The position numbers and the translations under genes were made by a program. From positions 7,101,001-7,165,000 of the forward strand of contig NZ_CP149798.1 of assembly GCF_037940415.1 (NCBI RefSeq): a stretch of 64,000 nucleotides of DNA, written 5' to 3'. The notes under the pieces are model-generated. The model had not been told where the DNA came from, searched no databases, and worked only from the letters and a program-made list of their open reading frames with translations. This DNA comes from Streptomyces sp. f51. Its GTDB lineage: Bacteria > Actinomycetota > Actinomycetes > Streptomycetales > Streptomycetaceae. Each line of letters begins with the position of its first letter. Within the stretch, counting starts at the first letter, position 1. Of the stretch, positions 25,736-33,797 are shown in pieces.

Positions 25736-26749
25736 TCAGCGCCGCCCGAGCGTGCTCTCGCGCTCGACGAGCCGGAAATCGGCGGTCAGTTCACGCCCTC
25801 CCGGCTCGGTCCTGCCCGAGAGACTGCGCAGCAGGGAGGCCACCGCCATCCGCGCGATGGCCTGCTTGTCCGGCGAGATCGTCGTCAGGGTGACCGCCCC
25901 GAACCGGCCCTCCTCGATGTCGTCGAAGCCCACCACCGCCACGTCCCACGGCACCCGCAGACCCCGCTCGTGCAGCACCCGCATCGCACCGATCGCGACC
26001 AGGTCGTTGTACGCGAAGACGGCGTCGGGGCGCACCCCGGAGTCGAGCAGCCTGGCCATCGCGCGGGCCCCCTCGTCGCGGTCCCAGCCGCCCACCGGGA
26101 CCACGAGTTCGTCGGGTGCCGCCACCCCGGCCTCCGTCAACTCCTCGCGCCATCCGGCCAGTCGCAGATGTGCCGGCCGGTTGGCCGAATCCGTACGGGC
26201 CCCCAGGTAGGCGATCCGCGAGCGTCCCCGGCTCAGCAGATGGCGTACCGCACTGCGCGCGGCAGAGACGTTGTCGATCGCGATGTGGTCGTAGGGAAGT
26301 TCGTACTCGCGCTCGCCGAGCAGCACGAGCGGCACGTCGTCGGTGCGCGAGCGCAGGTCCTCGTCCTCGAGCTCCAGCGGGCTGAGGATGAGACCGTCGA
26401 TGACGTTGGCCCGGAACCCCTGGCTGACCAGCACCTCCTGCTCGCGGTCGCCGCGGGTGTGGTCGAGCAGCACGGTGAACTCGTGCTCGGCGGCCGCGTC
26501 GATGACCGCGCCCGCCAGCTCCGCGAAGTACGGGTTGCCGAGCTCGGGGACGGCGAGGGCGATGATGCCCGTGCGTCCTTTGCGCAGATGGCGTGCCGTG
26601 AGGTTCGGCCGGTAGCCCAGCTCGTCGATGGCCTCCTGGACCCGGGCCCGCATGGCCGGGGTGACGTGCGGATAGTTGTTCACGACGTTCGAAACCGTCT
26701 TGATCGAGACGCCGGCGTGTTCCGCGACGTCCTTCAGGCTGACCCGCAA
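25736..26749 (-). CDS. LacI-family transcriptional regulator
   Basis: 337 residues. N-terminal helix-turn-helix SLKDVAEHAGVSIKTVSNVVNNYPHVTPAMRARVQEAIDELGYRPN, then a sugar-binding-type core (GIIALAVPELGNPYF, DGLILSPLE, FAYNDLVAIGAM, VVGFDDIEEGRFGAVTLTTI). It lies between the importer operon and a divergent GH2 gene, and similar dyads sit at both promoters. It probably represses both until the imported sugar or a derivative binds. Confidence 0.93.
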   Translation of the reverse strand: MRVSLKDVAEHAGVSIKTVSNVVNNYPHVTPAMRARVQEAIDELGYRPNLTARHLRKGRTGIIALAVPELGNPYFAELAGAVIDAAAEHEFTVLLDHTRGDREQEVLVSQGFRANVIDGLILSPLELEDEDLRSRTDDVPLVLLGEREYELPYDHIAIDNVSAARSAVRHLLSRGRSRIAYLGARTDSANRPAHLRLAGWREELTEAGVAAPDELVVPVGGWDRDEGARAMARLLDSGVRPDAVFAYNDLVAIGAMRVLHERGLRVPWDVAVVGFDDIEEGRFGAVTLTTISPDKQAIARMAVASLLRSLSGRTEPGGRELTADFRLVERESTLGRR

Positions 26750-26848
26750 GGGATCTCCTCTTCATCGATGTGCGCCGCTGTCACCTGGGCGTTTGTCATG
26801 ACCCTGGACAGAGGCCGGGACCCGTGCTGTGATGCCAACTCCCGCTAC

Positions 26849-26863
26849 TTCCAACGTTGTACA
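26849..26863. promoter_or_regulatory. LacI-type operator upstream of the GH2 gene
   Basis: TTCCAACGTTGTACA with core palindrome CAACGTTG, 46 bp before the GH2 start. It is the partner of the site at 25689-25703. A third CAACGTTG at about 27754 lies inside the GH2 coding region. Confidence 0.6.
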
Positions 26864-26908
26864 GACTGAAGCAACGAGCCGCCACCCTTCCTCAGCCAAG
26901 GAGGATCC

Positions 26909-29512
26909 GTGCGCATCAGAACACTCCGCCCCCGACTGACACTCCTGGTAGCCGCGTTACTCGCACTGACGGGGCTCACCGCGGCCCCGACCGCCACGGC
27001 CGCCGACACCCCCGTCGAAGTCCACGGCCTGAAGGGCGAGTACTACACCCAGTCCGCCCCCGGCGCCTTCGACTTCCACGAGCTCAAAGCCACCGGATTG
27101 GACACCAATCTCGACTTCGACAACCTGGAGCCCCGGCTCGCCTTCGCCACCCCACAGTCGGACGACGTCAACGTCCGCTGGACCGGCCGGATCGTCCCCG
27201 AGAAGACCGGCCCCCACACGTTCTCGATCATCGGGGACAACGGCTTCAGGCTGTGGATCGACGGACACCTCGCCATCGACCACTGGGTCGACGACTGGGA
27301 CCGCGAACAGACCTCCCAGCCCATCGACCTGACCGCCGGACAGTCCTACGACATCAAGGTCGAGTACTTCGAGCACTTCGGCGGCTCCAACCTCCATCTG
27401 CGCTGGACCCCGCCCGGCGGCACCAAGACCGCCGTCCCGCAGTCGGCACTCCGGCTGCCCGACGGATACGCCTACGACGGGGCCGTCGCCACCACGGTCC
27501 AGGCCGACGGCCGCAGCCTGCGCCTCGACTTCGCCCAGCCGCTCAGCGCACCCCCCGCAGGTCTCACCGACCACGTCGAAGCCGTCATCGGCGGCGCCAA
27601 GTGGCCCCTGTCCACGGCCACGTTGGACCCCGCGGACCCCAAGTCCCTGATCGTCGGCCTGAAGGAACCCGTCGTCGGCAACAAGTCCGGCAGCGCCAGA
27701 GGCGCCGCCGACCTGCGCTACGACGGAAAGGGCGGCCTCTCCGGAACGAACGGCAACGTTGTCAACGCCTTCTGGAGCAGCGGCCCCAACCGCTCCACCC
27801 ACGAGCTGCGGACGAAGTGGGCCGACCAGGTCGAGGCCGGCAAGGCCCGCACCGAGTACCCGAGGCCCCAGCTCACCCGGACCGACTGGCGTGACCTGAA
27901 CGGCTCCTGGCAGTTCGCCCCCGCCAAGGCGGGCGAACAGCCGCCGGTCGGCAGGAAGCTCGCCGAGAAGATCCGCGTGCCCTACCCGGTGGAGTCCCAG
28001 CTCTCCGGCATCGAGCGCCACGAGGACCGCATGTGGTACCGGCGCACCTTCACCGTCCCCCGGGACTGGAAGGTCGGCTCGGGCAAGCACCTCCAGCTCA
28101 ACTTCGGCGCCGTCGACTGGCGGGCCGAGGTCTACGTCAACGGCACCAAGGTCGCCGAACACCAGGGCGGCTACGACAAGTTCGGCGCCGACATCACCGC
28201 CGCGCTCAAGCCCGGCCGCACCCAGGAACTCATCGTCGGCGTCTACGACCCGACCGACGCGCAGGGCGGCGAGAACCCGCCGGTCGGCAAGCAGCGCCTC
28301 GACCCCAGCGGCATCTGGTACACCCCGTCCTCCGGCATCTGGCAGACGGTCTGGATGGAGCCCGTGGCCGCCGACCACGTCGACTCGCTCAAGCTGACGC
28401 CCGACGTCAAGAACAGCCGGCTCACCGTGGAGCCGAAGGGCGTGCGGGACGGAGTGCCGGTCACCGCGACCGCGTACGCCGGACACCGCAAGGTCGCCAC
28501 CGTGAAGGGCCGCACCGGGCAGCCCCTCGTCCTGCGGATCAGGAACCCGCACCTGTGGTCACCCGACGACCCCTTCCTCTACGACCTCAAGGTGACCGTC
28601 GGCGCCGACCGCGTCGGCAGCTACTTCGGCATGCGCTCCATCGCCGTGGAGCAGGTGAACGGAACCCCGCGCACCGTCCTCAACGGCAAACCCGTCTTCA
28701 TGATGGCCACCCTCGACCAGGGCTTCTGGCCCGACGGCCTCTACACCGCGCCCACCGACGACGCCCTCGCCTACGACCTGAAGATGCACAAGCAGATGGG
28801 CTTCAACGCCGTCCGCAAACACATCAAGGTCGAACCCGACCGCTGGTTCTACTGGGCCGACCGGCTCGGCCTGATGGTCTGGCAGGACATGCCCGCCATG
28901 ACCGCGGGAGTCGACCCGAGCGCCGCGTCCCGCGCCGAGTACGAGCGCGAGATGAAGCAGGTCATCGACGAACACATCAGCAGCCCCTCGGTCGTCATGT
29001 GGGTGACCTTCAACGAGGGCTGGGGCCAGTACGACGAGGCCCGCGTCGCCGACCAGGCAAAGACCTGGGACCCGACCCGCCTGATCAACTCCATGTCCGG
29101 CATCAACCTCGGCGTGGACGGCGGCACCGGCGACATCATCGACGAACACGGCTACCCGAGCCCCGCGCTGCCACCGAACCCGGACGGGAAACGGGCCCTG
29201 GTCAGCGGCGAGTACGGCGGCCTCGGCCTCGCGGTCCCCGGACACGCCTGGTCCGTGCAGCAGTCCTACGTGGACGTCGACCCCTCGGCGTACACCGACG
29301 ACTATCTCGCCCGCCTCGCCGAGGTCCACAAGCTCGCCTGCAAGGGCGGCAACGGAGCCGTCTACACCCAGATCTCGGACGTGGAAGGAGAACTGAACGG
29401 CCTGATCACCTACGACCGCAAGGTGGTCAAACCCGACGTGGCCCGGCTGAAGGCCGCCCACGACGCGCTGATCCACGACGCGTCGCAGGCGACACCGGCC
29501 AACTGCTCCTGA
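26909..29512 (+). CDS. Secreted PA14-GH2 family glycosidase
   Basis: 867 residues. Signal peptide (1-32), PA14 carbohydrate-binding domain (about 38-170, GEYYTQ...DNGFRLWIDGHLAIDHW...VEYFEHFGGSNLHLRW), a beta-rich linker domain, then GH2 sugar-binding, immunoglobulin-like and TIM-barrel domains. Acid/base Glu703 lies in FNEGWGQ and nucleophile Glu768 in GEYGGLG. GTG 26909 has AAGGAGGA. Codon 17 (26957-26959) is the rare TTA, so translation probably needs the bldA tRNA. Its position, divergent from a YtfQ-like importer, suggests it releases the sugar that the importer takes up; streptomycete GH2 galactofuranosidases are known to me. Confidence 0.88.
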   Translation: MRIRTLRPRLTLLVAALLALTGLTAAPTATAADTPVEVHGLKGEYYTQSAPGAFDFHELKATGLDTNLDFDNLEPRLAFATPQSDDVNVRWTGRIVPEKTGPHTFSIIGDNGFRLWIDGHLAIDHWVDDWDREQTSQPIDLTAGQSYDIKVEYFEHFGGSNLHLRWTPPGGTKTAVPQSALRLPDGYAYDGAVATTVQADGRSLRLDFAQPLSAPPAGLTDHVEAVIGGAKWPLSTATLDPADPKSLIVGLKEPVVGNKSGSARGAADLRYDGKGGLSGTNGNVVNAFWSSGPNRSTHELRTKWADQVEAGKARTEYPRPQLTRTDWRDLNGSWQFAPAKAGEQPPVGRKLAEKIRVPYPVESQLSGIERHEDRMWYRRTFTVPRDWKVGSGKHLQLNFGAVDWRAEVYVNGTKVAEHQGGYDKFGADITAALKPGRTQELIVGVYDPTDAQGGENPPVGKQRLDPSGIWYTPSSGIWQTVWMEPVAADHVDSLKLTPDVKNSRLTVEPKGVRDGVPVTATAYAGHRKVATVKGRTGQPLVLRIRNPHLWSPDDPFLYDLKVTVGADRVGSYFGMRSIAVEQVNGTPRTVLNGKPVFMMATLDQGFWPDGLYTAPTDDALAYDLKMHKQMGFNAVRKHIKVEPDRWFYWADRLGLMVWQDMPAMTAGVDPSAASRAEYEREMKQVIDEHISSPSVVMWVTFNEGWGQYDEARVADQAKTWDPTRLINSMSGINLGVDGGTGDIIDEHGYPSPALPPNPDGKRALVSGEYGGLGLAVPGHAWSVQQSYVDVDPSAYTDDYLARLAEVHKLACKGGNGAVYTQISDVEGELNGLITYDRKVVKPDVARLKAAHDALIHDASQATPANCS

Positions 29513-29584
29513 CGGCCATGCGCCCGGAACACGCCTCCCCGCCGTTCCGCGCGCCTCTCGACGCGGCTCCCTGACGGGCCGCCC

Positions 29585-29622
29585 GCGCGGTCCGCCCTCC
29601 CGCGAAGGACGGCGGACCGCGC
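29585..29622 (+). terminator. Terminator after the GH2 gene
   Basis: Perfect 12-bp inverted repeat GCGCGGTCCGCC with its complement around a 14-nt loop, about 70 bases after the GH2 stop. Confidence 0.7.
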
Positions 29623-29687
29623 CCGGCCTCGCCGTTCACGGCCCTGTCCGGCGGCACGTCGGGCCGAATCGCGGCGGCCCTCGACGT

Positions 29688-29693
29688 TAGTGT
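29688..29693 (+). promoter_or_regulatory. -10 element of a likely leaderless MFS transcript
   Basis: TAGTGT ends seven bases before ATG 29701 and there is no ribosome-binding site. Confidence 0.45.
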
Positions 29694-29700
29694 CGGCGGC

Positions 29701-30891
29701 ATGGACGGTGATCTCCGAAGCTGGCGTGCGTGTCTGCTCAGCGGGGCGGTGTTCGCCGTCTGCATGGCCGGCACCACCCTGCCGACCCCTCTCTACGGCC
29801 TCTACCAGCAGAAGTTCGGCTTCTCCGAGCTCACCGTCACCATCGTGTACGCCGTGTACGCCTTCGGGGTCATGGGCGTACTGCTGCTCGCGGGCAACGC
29901 GTCCGACACGGTGGGCCGGCGCCCGGTGCTCCTGTGGGGCCTCGGCTTCGCGGCGGCGAGCGCGGTCTGCTTCCTGGCAGCCACGGGGCTTGGCTGGCTG
30001 TACGTGGGGCGGCTGATGTCGGGCCTGTCCGCGGGCCTGTTCACCGGAGCCGCCACCGCCTACGTGATGGAACTGGCCCCGCCGGGCGGCGCCACGCGGG
30101 CCACCTTCATCGCGACGGCCGCCAACATGGGCGGACTCGGCTGCGGACCGCTGCTCGCGGGGATCCTCGCCCAGTACGCCCCCTGGCCGCTGTACCTGCC
30201 CTTCGCCGTCCATCTGGCCCTGGTGGCACTCTCGGCCGTCGTCGTGCTGCGGCTTCCCGAGACCGTAGGGGAGCGGAAGCCGCTGAGCACCGTACGACCC
30301 CAACGGCCGGGCCTGCCCGCACAGGTGCGGCCGGTGTTCACGCCACCCGCGATCGCCGCGTTCGTGGGCTTCGCCCTGTTCGGGGTGTTCACCTCGGTCA
30401 GCCCCGCCTTCCTCGCCGAGTCCCTGGACGTGACCAACCACGCGGTCAGCGGACTGGTCGTCGCCCTCGCCTTCTTCGCCTCGACGGCAGGACAGCTCGC
30501 CGTCGGCCGGGTCGGCGCGGGACGGTCCCTGCCCCTGGGCTGCGCCGCACTCCTCGCCGGCCTCGCCCTGCTCGCGGGCGCGCTCCACTGGGACCTGATG
30601 GTCCTGGTGGTGCTGAGCGCGATCGTCGGCGGAGCCGGTCAGGGCCTGGCCTTCCGCGGGGCGCTGACGACCGTCGCGCAGGCCTCGCCCGAACACCAGC
30701 GGGCGGCGGTGATCTCCACCCTGTTCGTGGTCGCGTACGCGGGCATCTCGGTCCCGGTGATCGGGGTGGGCGTCCTGGTGGGCCCGATCGGCCTGGAGGG
30801 TGCCGGGCTGGTGTTCATCGCGTGCATGGCCGTCCTGGCGTCGGTCGCGGGGGTCTACCTCCTACGACAGCGGACTCCGGCGGAGGTTTAA
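29701..30891 (+). CDS. MFS transporter
   Basis: 396 residues and twelve predicted helices. The loop 2-3 motif is GNASDTVGRRPVLLWG (major facilitator motif A variant), and GRLMSGLSAGLFTGAATAYVMELAP follows in helix 4-5. Drug- or metabolite-efflux members look like this; substrate unknown. The gene starts directly after a -10 element. It is not evidently linked to the GH2 unit because a strong terminator intervenes. Confidence 0.88.
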   Translation: MDGDLRSWRACLLSGAVFAVCMAGTTLPTPLYGLYQQKFGFSELTVTIVYAVYAFGVMGVLLLAGNASDTVGRRPVLLWGLGFAAASAVCFLAATGLGWLYVGRLMSGLSAGLFTGAATAYVMELAPPGGATRATFIATAANMGGLGCGPLLAGILAQYAPWPLYLPFAVHLALVALSAVVVLRLPETVGERKPLSTVRPQRPGLPAQVRPVFTPPAIAAFVGFALFGVFTSVSPAFLAESLDVTNHAVSGLVVALAFFASTAGQLAVGRVGAGRSLPLGCAALLAGLALLAGALHWDLMVLVVLSAIVGGAGQGLAFRGALTTVAQASPEHQRAAVISTLFVVAYAGISVPVIGVGVLVGPIGLEGAGLVFIACMAVLASVAGVYLLRQRTPAEV

Positions 30892-30919
30892 GTCACGTGC
30901 CGACCGTGCATCGCGCGCA

Positions 30920-30925
30920 TAGGGT
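30920..30925 (+). promoter_or_regulatory. -10 element of a likely leaderless transcript
   Basis: TAGGGT ends six bases before ATG 30932, with no ribosome-binding site. Confidence 0.45.
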
Positions 30926-30931
30926 GTCGGC

Positions 30932-31351
30932 ATGTCACTGGGCCACACGCTCCTCCTGTCCGGTCGCGCGATCCGGCTCACCGACCTGCGCATGTCGTCG
31001 ACCTACGCGGGGATGCTGGAGGGCTACCCGTGCAAGCGGGTCAACGACCTGAGAGTCAGCAGGTTCCAGCGGTATGCCGAGCACACGTCCACCCCCACGC
31101 CGGTCCATTTCGTTCCGCCCTCGCGCGAGTACCCGGACGCGACCGCGGGCGCCTTCGGTCCCGTCGAGGTGCTGCCTCCCGTGTTCTGCGTCGGCTCCTT
31201 CGAATCCGCCCCGCTCGACGGGTCGATGGACGGTTCCGCCCTCGTCGTCGCCTGGTTCCAGCACGCACCGGAGATACCGGCGGGCGAGAACGCCGCCCCT
31301 GCCCTTCGCGGCATCGACTGGGAGGGGCTGGCACAGGACTTCGAGCTGTAG
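30932..31351 (+). CDS. Unrecognised small protein
   Basis: 139 residues with normal streptomycete codon bias, no signal peptide or membrane segment. It contains SSTYAGMLEGYPCKRVND near the N-terminus and ends with GIDWEGLAQDFEL. I recognise no domain; the composition suggests a soluble globular protein. It is convergent with the zinc-ribbon gene downstream. Confidence 0.65.
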   Translation: MSLGHTLLLSGRAIRLTDLRMSSTYAGMLEGYPCKRVNDLRVSRFQRYAEHTSTPTPVHFVPPSREYPDATAGAFGPVEVLPPVFCVGSFESAPLDGSMDGSALVVAWFQHAPEIPAGENAAPALRGIDWEGLAQDFEL

Positions 31352-31414
31352 CGACGGCTGCCGATCGCGACAACTCCGTTGCCCCTGCCTCCTCTTCGGC
31401 GACAACGGCTCGCC

Positions 31415-32017
31415 CTAGTACGGCCTGCCCCGGAACAGGGTGCCGGCGTGGTGGCGCGCTCGGTCGCCCCGTTCGTGGGCCGCTTCGGAACGGTCCGCGG
31501 GGGCCGACAGACCGGCCAGGATCCGGAGGGCAGCCAGGCCGTCCAGTACCTCGTCACGGTGCTCGGCGGCCTTCATCCAGGCCGGCAGCCGGGCGAACAT
31601 CGCCCTCGTCGGGGAGGCACGACGCTCGCGCAGCCGCGCGCCCACGAAGGCGGCGAGGGCATCGACGTGCTCCACGTCGTAGGCCCACAGAATCCGTCCC
31701 GCACACCGGGTCTGGAGCCACAGGGGACGCCGGAAGAACGGGTCCTCGGTGCCGCCGGGCACCGCGCCGACCAAGGCGCCGCCCCGCTGCTCGGCCGTCC
31801 GGTCGGCGACCGTGCCGCAGCCTTCGCAGACGAGCCTGCGGGGCTGGAAGAGCAGCTCGGTGAAGTACTTCGGCGCCTCGACGCCGGGCCGGGGGACGAC
31901 CAGGGCACGGCCCCCGCACTTCGGGCAGACCACGAGCATCCGTCCGGTGAACCGGGCGAGCGGTGTGCCGTCGTCGCGATGACGGACGGGGACGGGGTGC
32001 GACGGCTCGGAGGTCAT
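31415..32017 (-). CDS. Zinc-ribbon protein of unknown function
   Basis: 200 residues. CPKCGG (Cys31/Cys34) and CEGCG (Cys64/Cys67) form a two-knuckle zinc ribbon in the first third. The remainder contains a segment with DPFFRRPLWLQTRCAGRILWAYDVEHVDALAAFVGARLRERR and a charged C-terminus. ATG 32017 is preferred; upstream codons encode an unlikely Arg-rich leader. Streptomycetes carry similar uncharacterised proteins; the role, perhaps nucleic-acid binding, is not established. Confidence 0.7.
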   Translation of the reverse strand: MTSEPSHPVPVRHRDDGTPLARFTGRMLVVCPKCGGRALVVPRPGVEAPKYFTELLFQPRRLVCEGCGTVADRTAEQRGGALVGAVPGGTEDPFFRRPLWLQTRCAGRILWAYDVEHVDALAAFVGARLRERRASPTRAMFARLPAWMKAAEHRDEVLDGLAALRILAGLSAPADRSEAAHERGDRARHHAGTLFRGRPY

Positions 32018-32167
32018 GACCGACACCCTGTCAGGCCCGCCCCGCGCCGGCGACCGCGCTACGGCGCGCAAGCCGTACGGGACCGGTCCCGTACGGAGGG
32101 AGGGACGATCGGAGTTCCGGTCGGTCCGGGCCCTGAACGCCTGCCGTGGCACAGGGAAGTTGCCGAT

Positions 32168-32196
32168 TTCACGGCGCACGCGCGACTCATTATGAT
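32168..32196 (+). promoter_or_regulatory. Promoter of the gene at 32204
   Basis: TTCACG at 32168-32173, 17-bp spacer, TATGAT at 32191-32196. The -10 ends seven bases before the ATG, so the transcript is probably leaderless. Confidence 0.55.
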
Positions 32197-32203
32197 CTTG
32201 GCC

Positions 32204-32500
32204 ATGTCTGTGCAGAACTCGAACTCCGACAGAGCCCTGTCGCGCAAGCAGCGCCTTCAGGAGAAGCAGCGCCGTCAGTTGGCGGTGGTCGACACCGTGG
32301 ACAAGGCCGAGGCCAAGGTCCGCAAGGCCGAGGTCGAGGTCGCCATGGCCGTCGCCGAGGCGGTGCAGGTGTTCGGCGGTGTCCAGGAGGCGTCCGAAGG
32401 CCTCGACATGCCGATCCAGACGGTCCAGCGCTTCCTCGGCATGGCCAAGGACGAGGCGGCGGCCGCAGCGAACGTGGTCGAGTCCGCGGGCGTTTCCTGA
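32204..32500 (+). CDS. Small coiled-coil protein of unknown function
   Basis: 98 residues. A charged N-terminal helix (SRKQRLQEKQRRQLAVVDTVDKAEAKVRKAEVEVAMAV, likely a coiled coil) is followed by EGLDMPIQTVQRFLGMAKDE, which reads like a minimal helix-turn-helix. Lsr2-partner-like or nucleoid-associated roles are conceivable, but no family is recognised. Its promoter is among the best-formed in the window. Confidence 0.65.
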   Translation: MSVQNSNSDRALSRKQRLQEKQRRQLAVVDTVDKAEAKVRKAEVEVAMAVAEAVQVFGGVQEASEGLDMPIQTVQRFLGMAKDEAAAAANVVESAGVS

Positions 32501-32625
32501 TTGTCTCCGTCGTAGCCGGCTTCGGGAGGACCCAAGGCCGGCTTCGGTGTGCACGGGGGCAACTCCCGCCCCCTGAAGGGCTGCTCGCTCTGAAGGAGCC
32601 CGATCCCGGCCGATGGGACGCCTCA

Positions 32626-32648
32626 ACTCACGCCATACGAGCGTGAGT
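32626..32648. terminator. Hairpin between convergent genes
   Basis: ACTCACGC and GCGTGAGT form an 8-bp stem with a 7-nt loop, between the gene ending at 32500 and the convergent MarR gene. Confidence 0.55.
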
Positions 32649-32679
32649 ACCGGGTGAGGGGTCGAACCCGACCGTCACC

Positions 32680-33204
32680 TCAAGGGGATGGGGTGCCCTC
32701 GGCCGTCCGCGCCGAGGCCGGCGCACCCTCCCGGATCTCGTGCAGCGCCTCGTCGAACATGCCGCGGGCGCGTGTGAACCAGTCGGCCAGCACGGCGATC
32801 TCCTCCGGGCCGTAGTCGCCGAACAGTGCGGCGAGTCGCTGGTAGACGGGGCCGTAGATCTCCAGAATGCGTTCCTGGGCGGTCTCCTCCATGACCACGT
32901 AGACGCGTCGGCGGTCGCCCGGGTCCGCGGTGCGCCGGATGTAGCCGGCCTTCTCCAGGCGGTTCAGCACACCCGTGACCGCTCCCGTGGTCAGCCTGGC
33001 CCGTTCCGCGAGGTCACCCGCGACCAGCGACTCGCCGGCCATCGACGCCTCCATGAGGAAGCCCAGGCAGGTCAGGTCGGTGACGTTCAGGCCCATCCTG
33101 CGGGCGATGTCCTGCTGCCCGAACTGTGCGGTGGCGATCATCCGGTCCATGGCGTAGAGCGCCTGCTCCGCCGTCGCTGCCGGGCGAGCCTTGTGATCAC
33201 TCAC
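32680..33204 (-). CDS. MarR-family regulator
   Basis: 174 residues, GTG start. Winged helix LVAGDLAERARLTTGAVTGVLNRLEKAGYIRRTADPGDRRRVYVVM, with dimerisation helices on both sides. Two dyads lie in the 96-bp space to the divergent membrane-protein gene and are the probable operators. MarR proteins usually respond to phenolic compounds or oxidants. The effector is not evident. Confidence 0.9.
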   Translation of the reverse strand: MSDHKARPAATAEQALYAMDRMIATAQFGQQDIARRMGLNVTDLTCLGFLMEASMAGESLVAGDLAERARLTTGAVTGVLNRLEKAGYIRRTADPGDRRRVYVVMEETAQERILEIYGPVYQRLAALFGDYGPEEIAVLADWFTRARGMFDEALHEIREGAPASARTAEGTPSP

Positions 33205-33211
33205 GAGTCCT

Positions 33212-33224
33212 CTTAGTATCTAAG
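33212..33224. promoter_or_regulatory. MarR-type dyad 1
   Basis: CTTAG-TAT-CTAAG, a perfect inverted repeat eight bases upstream of the MarR start codon, in an AT-rich patch. Confidence 0.6.
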
Positions 33225-33234
33225 ATAATTAGCT

Positions 33235-33255
33235 CGCGAGATAAGAGATCTCGCG
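33235..33255. promoter_or_regulatory. MarR-type dyad 2
   Basis: CGCGAGAT-N5-ATCTCGCG, a perfect inverted repeat between the MarR gene and the divergent gene at 33301. Confidence 0.6.
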
Positions 33256-33300
33256 ACGGGGTCAGCCCTACCATCTTCACAGCTCTTGAGGAGCGCGATC

Positions 33301-33663
33301 ATGTTCATCCACGGTGACGACGACCACGACCTCGGCCACACCGTGGCCGGCTGGACCGGTGCGGGGATCGCGACCCTGGGATGCGGGCTGTGCGGGTTCG
33401 CGGTGATGACGGCGTCCGGGCTCCTCGCGCTCGCGGGAGCGGCGGTGCTGGTCCTGGCGTTGCTGAGCACCTGGGTGCTCCACCTGGCCGGCTGGGGCAA
33501 ACCGAGCGGACCCCGGCCGGCGGGCCAGTGGGACTGGCGCGTGCGGGACACCGCCGCCGGGGACGGCCACGCCGACTGCGTCGCCTGCCGTCTCGCGGGC
33601 CGCCGGCCGTCGCGCCAACGAGCCACGGCCCCCACCACGGAGCCCGCCGTCGCCGACACCTGA
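33301..33663 (+). CDS. Small membrane protein, HGxxPAAW-like
   Basis: 120 residues with two hydrophobic helices (about 17-38 and 40-62). The N-terminus FIHGDDDHDLGHTVAGWTG resembles small actinomycete membrane proteins with an HGxxPAAW-type motif. The cytoplasmic tail contains CVACR. ATG 33301 with GAGGAG is preferred to an upstream TTG. It is divergent from the MarR gene, which may regulate it. Confidence 0.7.
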   Translation: MFIHGDDDHDLGHTVAGWTGAGIATLGCGLCGFAVMTASGLLALAGAAVLVLALLSTWVLHLAGWGKPSGPRPAGQWDWRVRDTAAGDGHADCVACRLAGRRPSRQRATAPTTEPAVADT

Positions 33664-33797
33664 GGCGAACGCAAGACGCCAACGTCCCGGCGGGTGCCGA
33701 ACCGGGGACGAGCCGCGGTGAAGGGGACCGGAACGCCGGTCGTCACCTGAGTACCCGTACTCAGGCCCGGGCCGCCGTGAAGACGCACAATCCCGTC

